Shown here one piece after another: positions 33,901-44,000 of a stretch of DNA of 64,000 bases. Origin of the DNA: Pseudomonas moraviensis (GTDB lineage: Bacteria > Pseudomonadota > Gammaproteobacteria > Pseudomonadales > Pseudomonadaceae); NCBI RefSeq assembly GCF_900105805.1, contig NZ_LT629788.1:1798001-1862000 (forward strand), read 5' to 3'. The notes below the pieces were generated by a model. The model was not told the DNA's origin, ran no database searches, and saw nothing but the letters and a program-made list of their open reading frames with translations. Each line of letters starts with the position of its first letter. Position 1 is the stretch's first letter. Position numbers and translations under genes: made by a program.

Positions 33901-35088
33901 GAAAGGCACGTCCTGATGGGCGTGGACGTCGAACATCTGCCCCCGCACCTCACGCAGCAGTTCAGCGAAGGTCTGCTGCGGATTCAGGCGCTGACGCAGC
34001 ACCAGCGTATTGACGAAATGACCGATCAGCGGCTCGATTTCCGGGCGATTGCGATTGGCGAACGGCGTGCCGATGCACAGATCCTGCTGACCGCTGTGGC
34101 GCCACAGCAGTACCGCCAATGCGCCCAGCAACACGTTGAACAGCGTGCCCTGGGTCTGCCGGGCCAGCGCGGTGAGTTCACGCAAGGTGCCGTTATCGAC
34201 GGACGAACTGAACGTGGCCCCGACAAAGCGCTGCACCAGCGGTCGCGGCCGGTCGGCGGGCAAGGTCGATAACAGCGGCGCGTCGTCCAGGGTGCGGCGC
34301 CAGTAATCGAGCTGCGCGTCCAGCGCCGCACCACCCACCCGCTGTTGCTGCCAGCACGCGTAGTCGGCGTATTGCACCGACAACGGCGCAAGAGTCGAGG
34401 TTTCGCCACGCAGATAATCGCCGTACAGCGTGGCGATTTCATGCAGGATCACACCCATCGACCAGCCGTCGGCGATGATGTGATGCACGCTGTACAGCCA
34501 CAGGTATTCATCGTCGGCCACGTGCAGTAACGACGCCCGCAGCAGTGGACCGGCGGCCAGATCGAACGGCGCCCGGGCATCCTGTTCGACGGCGATTCGC
34601 ACTTGCTGCTCACGCTCGTCGGCAGGCAATTGGCGCAGATCCGTCACCGACAACGACAGCGGCATCGACGAATGCACCACCTGACGCGGTTCACCGTCCA
34701 CGCTGCAAAACGTCGTGCGCAGGACTTCGTGGCGGGCCACCAGTTGGTTGAGCGCCCGCTCCAGCTGCGCGACGTCCAACTGCCCTTTCAGCGTTACCGC
34801 CGTCGGCACGTTGTAGAACGGGTTGCCGGGTTCCAGTTGATCAAGAAACCACAGTTGCCGTTGTGAAAACGACAATGGCCAAGCCGCGTGCGCACCTGCA
34901 CGACGGGGAATTACCGCGTCATCTTGCCCGCCGAGCAAGGCGATCAGTTCCTGTTTGTGACGCTTGAGCGCCTGGGTCAGTTCTTCGCTGAGAAACCCGC
35001 GCGGCGCCTTGCAGCGCAGCCTGTCACCGTCAACCTCGAGCACCACGCCATGGCGAGCGAACAACGCCAGCAATTGATCGGCATTCAT
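30976..35088 (-). CDS. NRPS, TubC docking-C-A-T-TE termination module
   Basis: A 1370-residue single-module synthetase. Residues 1-50 (MNADQLLALFARHGVVLEVD, then KRHKQELIALL) form a TubC-type N-terminal docking domain. C spans about 70-510 (HHIIADG at 202-208), A about 520-1030, T about 1045-1115 (S1080 in VGGTS), TE about 1130-1365 with S1210 (GLSFG), D1237 and H1341. The A-domain pocket reads DAWVFGVVI, which I cannot assign. The docking domain should accept the chain from NRPS1, whose C-terminus is strongly acidic. The TE means that a chain is released here although another synthetase gene follows. ATGA overlap with NRPS1; no good separate ribosome binding site. Confidence 0.94.
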   Translation of the reverse strand: MNADQLLALFARHGVVLEVDGDRLRCKAPRGFLSEELTQALKRHKQELIALLGGQDDAVIPRRAGAHAAWPLSFSQRQLWFLDQLEPGNPFYNVPTAVTLKGQLDVAQLERALNQLVARHEVLRTTFCSVDGEPRQVVHSSMPLSLSVTDLRQLPADEREQQVRIAVEQDARAPFDLAAGPLLRASLLHVADDEYLWLYSVHHIIADGWSMGVILHEIATLYGDYLRGETSTLAPLSVQYADYACWQQQRVGGAALDAQLDYWRRTLDDAPLLSTLPADRPRPLVQRFVGATFSSSVDNGTLRELTALARQTQGTLFNVLLGALAVLLWRHSGQQDLCIGTPFANRNRPEIEPLIGHFVNTLVLRQRLNPQQTFAELLREVRGQMFDVHAHQDVPFDRVVEAVNPPRDPGHSPLFQVMLVLQNTPGNAVQMPALELAPYGTSSATAKFDLAFEWVERAGRLDLLVEYNTDLYDLATIERLSGHYRHLLEQIAADAKQPINALPLMNEAERQQMLVEFNRAAPLTQAAPCVHQLVESQAASNPQACAVVFEGESLDYAELNAQANRLARHLRNLGVGPDVRVAVCIERSLELPVALLAVLKAGGAYVPLDPDYPLGRLSHMLGDSTPAVLLTLGSAHAILRQAVQGSTWEAPILDLEKDAASWASLPADNLDPRHVGVTPDHLAYVIYTSGTTGLPKGAMVAHRGLSNLLLWCLQVCGEAGAMLHKIPFGFDASAWETFWPLATGGLLVIARPGGHYEPAYLAREVRERKVTALVFVPAMLQLFLEVDEVSQCASLTDVFSGGGELPPALARRFQERLPHARLHNVYGPTETTVINSIWTLEPGAEVPARQLPIGRPISNNRFYVLDDRDQPVPVGVTGHLHIGGVGVARGYLGLEQLSAERFIDNPFVTGDRLYRSGDLARYRPDGQLEFLGRNDFQVKLRGVRLELGEIEARLEAFPGIRSAVVLMVGEAAQDQRLVACCVVAETVDEAAVHAHLATTLPRAVIPGSYLWLDALPLTANGKVDRTALTALADEEMTNRQVNLSSPRDHIELALYQIWKSLLLAPQIGIRDNFFNVGGTSIAAIKMAHEISQQFAVEVPVRVVLSYPTIEALGGWLRVGANPALAQSNLIEFRRGSGQHNVVCIHPAGGTAFCYLSLAKVLPDTTGVYGVQSPGLNPGESTEPTVEAMAEAYLRQIKPLTQQPLILTGLSFGGLVAYEMARRLTAAGHRQVTVVLLDTQGSDDSGFREQIGTVDMVEFRDKLVRFNGMYPGIEDAQVERYFNIYNHNRLAMAAYECSPRAGRVVLIQAREDFSRHQLHELRGFWRRRAGSGYLAKLVSGGHWDMLESAEIHRVSQIIRRELQRFDAQEAK

Positions 35089-38000
35089 ACTTCGAATTCC
35101 TCCATGTCTTCATCGTCCAGGCTGGCGGTCACAGGCTCGATGGCAAACGCCTCGACTGGCGCGCGGTGTCGTTCATCGGCCGTGCGCAGGCCGCCGATCA
35201 TCGAGTAGATCAATTCATGGCTCGGCCCGAGGTCGAACAGCGTGGTCAGTCGCTGTTCTTCGACCGAGCCGATACCGCACAGGCCCAGGCCCTGCTCGAC
35301 GGCGGTCATGCTCAGCAACTGGGCCATCGCGCCGCTTTCGATGTGGCAGAAGTCGCGGCTGCGTTCGCCGTACAACGGACGAATCGCCGCCATGTCGGCG
35401 ATGAAGAACAGCGAGAACGCGGCGTTCTCGTACACCGGACGGTTGACGAAATAGTCATAGGTGTCCGGGTCGAGCGCTCCGCTCTGGAGCGCCAGCAGAC
35501 GATGCTGGCGGGGATCGTAGTAATACGCCCCGCCGGGCACGCCGAGCACGCGATCCGGCTTGACGTAGAGGTACGCCTGAATCGGGTAAAGCCCGCCCGC
35601 CGACGGGAACTGGTATTTCACCTCGCCATCGAGTTGCCCTTGGGCCAACGCCGCCAGTACGTGCGCGAAGGCCCGGGTGGCGATCGGTTGCCGATCGTAT
35701 TGACGCACCGAGCGGTAATTGCTCAAACGTCGGGCGAAGGCCGGGTCTTGCGGCAGGTCCAGCGCCAGCGCCGGCAGGGTCTGAGCGAAGTCGCGGCGTC
35801 CGCGCTGTTCGGCCTTGAACTGCGCCCGCTGCTGGGGATCTTCGATGATGTCCTGTACCGGATCCGAGGCCTGCTGCATGTTGCCGAGCACATCCTGCCG
35901 CGCCCGGTTCTGGCGGTACATGCCAAGCAGATGCAGCAACGTCGGTTGGGCCAGCAGTTGCGCCACGTGCGGGCGGAACTGCAAGGCGCCGGACAAGGCG
36001 TTGCTGATCCTGACGATATCGATCGACGTTGCGCCGAGGTTCAGCAGATTGGCGTTGGCGGCAATGGAATCGCGCTTGAGCACGTCCTGCACGATTGCCA
36101 CCAGCCGTTGCTCCTGCGGGCCATCGACTTCGATCGCCGGCCCTTGCTCCTCGATCTGCTCCGGTTCCGGCAGGCGTTTCTTGTCGACTTTGCCGTTGGA
36201 CGACAACGGCCACGCTTCAACAAAGGTGAACGACGGCGGAATCATGTAGGCCGGCAGTTTGTCGCTCAGGTACGCGCTGAAATCGTTGGCCTGCAACGCC
36301 GGATCGGCCTTGAGCACATAACCCGCCAGACGCTTCTCGCCCAGCGCGCTGCCCAAAATCCGCACCACCGCGCTCTGCACGCCGGGATGGCGATTGAGCG
36401 CGGCTTCGATTTCGCCCAGCTCGATGCGATAACCCTGAACCTTGACCTGATTGTCTTCGCGGCCGAGGAATTCGATGTTGCCGTCCGGCAGCAAGCGCCC
36501 CAGGTCGCCGGTGCGATACAGGCGCTCACCGGTCAGGGGATGATCAAAGAAACTGCCGGCGCTGAGCTTGTCATCGCGCCAGTAACCTTTCGCCAGACCG
36601 ATACCGCCGATGTACAGTTGCCCCGCGACCCAGGTCGGGCGCACCTGCAGCGTTTCATCCAGCACGTAGAAGCGCTGATGATCGAGGGCCTTGCCGTAGG
36701 GAATGCTGCGCCACGCCGGGTCGACATGCTGCACCGGGTAGCAGATCGACCAGATCGACGCTTCGGTGGCACCGCCCAGGCTGATCAACTGCAAATCCGG
36801 CTGCAAGGCCCAGGCCCGCTCGGGCAGAGTCAATGGAATCCAGTCACCGGACAGCATCGCCACCCGCAGGCTGGCGGGCAACGCGCCGCCCTCGCCCTCT
36901 ACGTACTCGACCAGCATGCCGAGCAGCGCCGGGACCGAGTTCCATACGCTGACCTGGTGACGTTCGATCAACGCCAGCCAGTGCGCCGGATCAAGTGACA
37001 ATTGCGGTTCGAGGATGACCACCGCCGCGCCCACGGCGAGGGTGCCGAAGAAGTCATAGACCGACAGGTCGAAGCTCAGCGACGAGATCGCCAATACGCG
37101 GTCCTTCGGGCCGACGGCAAAGCGTCGGTTGATGTCGAGCAAGGTATTGACCGCACCGCGATGATCGATCACCACGCCTTTGGGCTGGCCGGTGGAACCC
37201 GAGGTATAGATCACGTAAGCCAGGTCGCTTTCGTTCACCTGCACCGGTTGCAGTGGCAGTACATCGTTTGAGACTTCATCGCTCACCGCGATGGCCGTGA
37301 CTTGCGCCGGCCATTCGATTTTGTCGAGCAGCGCTGGTTGGGTCAGGGCCAGACTCGCCTCGGCCCGCTCCAGAATATGCCGCAGCCGTTCCGCCGGCTG
37401 AGTCGGCTCGATGGGCAGATAAGCGCCGCCGGCATACAGAATCGCCAGGGTCGCGACCACTTGCTCCCAACCGCGCTCCATCACCACCGCGACCAAGCGG
37501 TTCGGCAGCACGCCTTGCGCTTGCAGACGGGCGCCGAGTTGCCGCGCCTCGTTGCGTAGCTGGGCGTACGTCAGCTGTCGCGCACCGATTACCGCCAGTG
37601 CATCCGGTGTCGCGAGGGCCTGACGTTCGAACAAGTCGTGCATCAACGGCAGCGTGTGCTGGTTGTCGACCGGTGCCGGCAAGCGTGCTTGCGGCAACAA
37701 TTGCGGCGTATTTGCGCCCCAGGCTGCCGGCTCGCACAGGCTGTCGAGCAGCGTGTTATAGGCGACGAACATCTGCTCGATCATCCCTTGCGGGAACAGT
37801 TCGTCGATGCTGTCCCAGTTAAACAGCAGGCGTCCTTCCAGCTCCAGCAACGTGTGGTCGAGCCACACCTGCGGGGTCTGGGTGATGCTGTGCATGTGCC
37901 TGGCATTCAATGCGTCGGCGAGATTGAACTCGGCCAGTTCCGGCGCCGCTTCCGACAGTGTGCTGTTGAACACGATCGGCATCGCCGTCTGCTGCACGCC

Positions 38001-41000
38001 CCGGGCCTGGGACAATTCGCGCAGTACTCGCACACCGCTGACCACCGAATGGTCGATATCGCGCCACAGTTGCGCCTGCACCGCGCGCGCCTTGTCGGTG
38101 AAACTCTGCGAACCGTCGATGCCGACTTCCAGCAGCACCAGCGAGGTGAAGTCGCCGATGATTTCGTCTACATCGGGATGCAGCGGCATGCGGTTGAACA
38201 GCGGCAGGCTCAGGGTGAAACGCGGCGTGCGGCTCCACAGTGCCAGCACTTCGCTGAACGCGGTCAGCAGCATCACCGACGGCGTCACGGCAAACTGTTT
38301 AGCCACGGCTTTGAGCTGCGTCCACTGCGCCGCCGACATGTCGCGGTCGCGGCGGGTGAAGTGCGGGTTGGCGATGCTTTCCGGCTGGCGCACCAACGGC
38401 AGGTCCGGCGCCGGGGCCAGAGTGGTCACCCGCTCACGCCAGTAGCTCAGCGCCTGCTCGTAGCGGCGACCTTCGCGCAGCTGTTGTTCGGCCAGCACAT
38501 AGTCGCGGAAAGTCAGCCCCGGTTCCGCCAGTTCCAGCGTCGGATCGACGTAGAACGCCATCAGTTCGCGGGCGAGAATCTGCGTGCTCGCCGCGTCGAC
38601 GATCAGCGCGTCGAGGCTGATGTGCAAATGGGTGATGCCGTCGTCGAGCAACGACAGGCTGAACTCGAACAGCGGCCAGCGACTGGCGTCCAGCACCTGG
38701 TGGGACTGGCGTTCGCGGGTCGCCTCAAGGGTGCGTTGCGCTACATCAGCGGGCAACCCGCGCAGGTCGCTGCGCGGCATATGGTAGGTCGGCACCTGCC
38801 CCAGTACCTGTTGCGTGCCGTTGCTGAGGAACACCACGCGCAGCATGTCGTGGCGCTGGATCATGCGGTTCAGCGCACGCTCGAAACGCTCGGCGTCGAA
38901 TTCGGGAATGCGCAGTTCTTCGTAGCCGTGGGCACTGACGCCGCCCAGACTGACCGTGGCCTCGCGACCGAACCAGTAGGCTTGCTGAATATCGGTAAGA
39001 GGGAACGGTTCATGTCGATTGCCGCGATCCGGCTCGAGCTGGATGAATGCCGGTTCAACGCTTTGCTCTTCACGCGACACCTGCGCCGCCAGATCCAGCA
39101 ACACCGGGGTCTGGAACAGGCTGCTCAGGGACAGTTGCGCGCCCATGCGCTGGTTGATCGCGTAGATCATCCGCGTCGCCAGCAGCGAGTGGCCGCCGAG
39201 ATCGAAGAAGTTGTCGTGGATGCCGACCCTTTCGCACTTGAGCACTTCGGCCCAGATCCCGGCCATCTGACGCTCAATGTCATTGCGCGGCGCCTCGTAA
39301 GTCGCCCCGGCACTGCGTTCCGGCGCTGGCAGCGCCTGGCGGTCGAGCTTGCCGTTGCGGGTCAGCGGCAATTGCGACAGGCGAACCCAGGCACTCGGGA
39401 TCATGTGTTCGGGCAACTGGCGTTGCAGTTCAGCGCGCAGGCATTCAGGGGGCGCGGTGCCGACCACATAGGCCACCAGACGTTTGTCCCCGGCCACGTC
39501 CTCACGCAGCAACACGGCGGCTTCCTGTACGCCGGGTTGTTGATGCAACAGGCTGTCGATCTCGCCGAGCTCGATGCGGAAACCGCGCAATTTCACCTGT
39601 TGGTCGATGCGTCCCAGGTATTGCACGTTGCCGTCGGCCTGGAACTTCGCGAGGTCGCCGCTGCGGTACATCCGCCCGCCCGGCTCGGCACTGAACGGGT
39701 CCGGCAGGAAGCGTTCGGCGGTCAGGTCCGGGCGGTTCAGATAGCCACGGGCCAGGCAAGCGCCAGCGATGTACAACTCGCCTGCCACGCCGATCGGCAC
39801 GGGATTCAGATATTCGTCCAGCACGTACAGCCGCGCATTGGCGATGGGGCGGCCAATGGGCGGCGCGTCCGGCCAGGATTCGGCCGCGTTGCAATCGAGG
39901 CTGAATTGGCTGACCACATGGGTTTCGGTCGGCCCGTACTGGTTGTGCAACTGCGCGCCGCCGAGCCCGCGGACAAAGCCACGCAGCTCGTCATTGATTT
40001 GCAGGGCTTCACCGGCGGTGATGATCTCGCAGCCGCCGGCCGGCATCGGTGCATCGGCCTCGGTCAGGCCGGCGAGTTGCTGCAACACGGCGAACGGCAG
40101 GAACGCCCGCTGTACACCTTCGGCCACCAGGGTCGGGCGTAGCGCGGCGAGGTCCTTGCGACTGTCTTCGGTCATCAGCAACAGGCTGCCGCCCTGGCAC
40201 AGCGTGCTGCAGATTTCCTGGAACGAGACGTCGAAATTCAGCGAGGCGAATTGCAGCACCCGCTGCGGTGCCCTGGCCTGATCGAGTTGCCAGGTGATCA
40301 GGTTGTCCAGCGCACGACGGCTGTGGGCCACGCCTTTGGGTCGTCCGGTGGAGCCGGAGGTGTAAAGCACGTAGCCGAGGTGTTCCGGGGTCACCGTGAC
40401 CTGCGGGTCATCCGTCGGGTGTTGCGCCCATTGCGATGCGTCAGTGTCCAGGCAGCAGATTTTCGCCTCGTTAGCCGGTAGCCCGGCCATCAGGCTCGAT
40501 TGCGTCAGCAGCAAGGTAGGCGCCGCATCACTGAACATGAACGCCAGGCGTTCGCTCGGGTAAGCGGGATCGAATGGCACATACGCCCCACCGGCCTTGA
40601 GGATCGCCAGCAGGCCGATGACCATTTGCGGCGAACGCTCCAGGCACAGGCCGACGCGATGCTCGGGGCCGACGCCTTGTTCGATCAGGTAACGCGCGAG
40701 GCGGTTGGCGGCGCGATTCAGTTCGCCGTAGCTCAGTTGCTCACGGTCGGCGAGCAACGCCACGGCGTCGGGTGTTTGCCGGGCGAGGCTTTCGAAACGC
40801 GCCACGCAACCGGGTAGCGACGCGGTTTCCCGGGCGGTGAGGTTCCAGTCATGAACGATGTGCTGGTGTTGCTCGGCGCTCAGCAGCTTGATCCCCGCCA
40901 GCGACTGCTCGCTATTCTCGAACATCTGCGTCAGTACCCGACGCAGGTACTCGCCGAACTGCTCGACGGTGCCGCGCTCGAACAGGCCCGAAGCGTATTC

Positions 41001-44000
41001 CAGACCGCCGACGATCCGCCCGTCACGCTCACTGAGGGCCAGTTGCAGGTCGAACTTGGCCACGTGATGGCTGCTCTCGACCGGGGTCACCTCAAGCCCG
41101 GTCAGCAGCAGATCGGAATCCTGATCCTGTTCCCAGGCAAACAGCACCTGGAACAGCGGACTGTGGGCCAGACTGCGCGGCGGGTTGAGCAATTCCACCA
41201 CTTGCTCGAACGGCAGGTCCTGATGCTCCTGAGCCTCCAGCGCCACTCGCCGCGCCTGTTGCAGCCATTGCGCCACCGACGGCGTACCCGATTGAGTCAT
41301 CCGCAGAGCCAACGTATTGACGAAGAAACCGATCAGCCCTTCCAGTTCCTGTTGCGGGCGGTTGGCCGACGGCACGCCGATCACCACGTCGCGTTGCCCC
41401 GACAGGCGCGACAACAACAGCGAAAAACCGGCCAGCAGAGTCATGAACAGCGTCGTGCCTTGCTGCATGCCCAGGGCTTTCAATCGCGCGGTCAAAGCTT
41501 CGTCGAAGACCAATGGAACAAAGCCGCCGAGGTAATCCTGCACGGGCGGGCGCTTGTGATCGGTCGGCAGCTCCAGCAGCACCGGTGCGCCGCTGAGGGT
41601 TTCACGCCAGTAACGGCTTTGCTGCTCCAGAACGTCACCGGACAGCCACTGTTTTTGCCACACGGCGTAATCCACGTACTGCACCGGCAATGGCGGCAGC
41701 GGATCGTCGCGATCCTGTAACGCCGCTGCGTACAGCTGGCCGAGCTCGCGGGTGAGCACGCCCATCGACCAGCCGTCTGAGATGATGTGGTGCTGGGTCA
41801 GCAACAGCACATGGTCATCCGCCGCCAGCCGCACCAGGCTGACCCTCATCAGCGGGCCGCGGCTCAGATCGAATGGTACGGCGCCCTCCTCGTCGATCAA
41901 GCGACTCAGGCGTTTTTGCGCATCGTTCCCCTGCACGTCAATCACCGTCAGCCGGATACTGTGCGCAGACGGCGAAACCAATTGCCGCCCTTCCCCTTCA
42001 ACGGCAATGAACGTCGTGCGTAGCGCCGCATGGCGCGCCACCAGTTGATTGAAGCTGCGTTCGAGTGCTGCCACGTCCAGCGAACCGCGCAAACGCAGGT
42101 TCAACGGCATGTGATAGGCGGCGTTGCCACCCTCCATTTGCGCCAAAAACCACAGGCGCTGCTGAGCAGACGACAACGTTTGCGCGCCCGAGCGTTCAAG
42201 GGTTGTGATGGCTGGACGAGCCGCCGCCTGACTGGCGTGCAGCCGTTCGGCGAACTCAGCCAGAACCGGCGCGGCAAACAGCGTCGAGGGTGCCACTTCC
42301 AGCCCCAGCGCATGACGAACCTGCGCCAGCACGCGCATCACCAGCAGCGAGTGACCGCCGAGGGCGAAGAACTGATCCTGACGCCCGACCTGCTCGACGC
42401 CGAGCACATCGGCCCAGATTGCGGCGAGCGCTGTTTCCAGCGGGCCTTGTGGTGCCTGATACTCCTGCTGCTCGAAAGCCTCGATGTCCGGCGCCGGCAG
42501 GTTTGGCCGATCGACCTTGCCGTTGGCGGTCAGCGGCAACGCATCGAGACGCACGAAGGCGGTTGGCACCATGTAGTCCGGCAGACTGGTTTGCAGCTGT
42601 TCACGCAGCGCGCGCGGGCTCAGCGTTGAGTCTGGTTTTTCGCAGTAGTAGGCCACCAGACGCGGTTCACCGGGACTGTCCTGACGCAGCAACACCACGC
42701 TTTCCCGCACGCCCGGTATGTCCGCGAGCCGGGTTTCGATTTCCCCCAACTCCAGACGCAGCCCGCGCAATTTGGCTTGGGAATCGTTGCGGCCGAGGAA
42801 TTCCAATTGGCCGTCGGCCCGGTAACGCGCCAGATCACCGGTGCGATACAGACGCTCGCCCGCCACGAAGGGGCTGTCGATGAAACGCTCAGCGGTCAGT
42901 TGCGGCAGGTTCAGATAACCGCGCGCCACGCCGACGCCACCGATGTACAGTTCACCGGCTCCTCCCTCGGCAACCGCTTTACCGTCAGCGTCGAGCAGGT
43001 AAATCCGGGTATTGGGCAGTGCCCGGCCGACGGGCAACACCGCGTCGATCTGGCTGCCTTCGGTGAATTCAAAACAGGTGCTGTCGATGCTCGCCTCGGT
43101 GACGCCATAGGCCTGGACGATCTGCACCTGCTCACCGCACAGCCTGCGTAATTGCCGGGCGCTGTGGGCGGTCCAGATGTCGGAGCCGCAGACCACGGTG
43201 CGCAGGAACGACAGGTCGTGGCCGGTCTCTTCGACCCACGCCAACAGTGGATTGAGCAGCGCCGGCACGAAGTCGGCAAAGCCGATGTGCGCGTCACGTA
43301 TCAAGCGATACAGGGCCGGCGGGTCCATCAGGGTGTCCCGTGGACACAGCACCAGCGTGCCGCCAAAACCCAGCGCACGGATCAGGTCGGCGCTGAACAC
43401 GTCGAAGGAAAAGCCGGCCATTTGCAGGTGGTTGATCGGCTCGCCCAACTCATAGAGTTGCGCCCAGTCAGCACTCACCGCAACCAGCCCGCGATGCTCG
43501 ACCATCACGCCTTTCGGGGTGCCGGTGGAGCCGGAGGTGTAGATCACGTAAGCCAGGTGACGGGGTGTCAGGCCGATCGCGTGAGGATCAAGGTTGTCAG
43601 CCGCAAGCGCAGCCCAATCGCGGGCGTCGGCCAGATCCAGCAGAGTGGGGGTGGTCGCCGACTGTCCGAGCGCCGCCCGCAAAACAACGCGCGCCTGTCC
43701 ATGGGTCAGCACCACCGGCGGTGCGCTGTCGGCCAGCATGTGCGCCAGCCGCGCCTGCGGATAAGACGGGTCCAGCGGCACATAGGCGCCGCCGGCCTTG
43801 AGCACCGCGAGTACGCCGACCAGCATTTCCAACGAACGCTCCAGGCACAGTCCGACTCGCACGTCCGGCCCGACCCCGAGCTTGCGAAGGTGATGGGCCA
43901 ACCGGTTGGCGCGGGTGTTCAGTTCACGATAACTGAGCGCCTCCTGCTGCCAGCGTGCGGCGATGGCATCAGGGTTGCGCAGCACCTGCGCCTCAAACAG

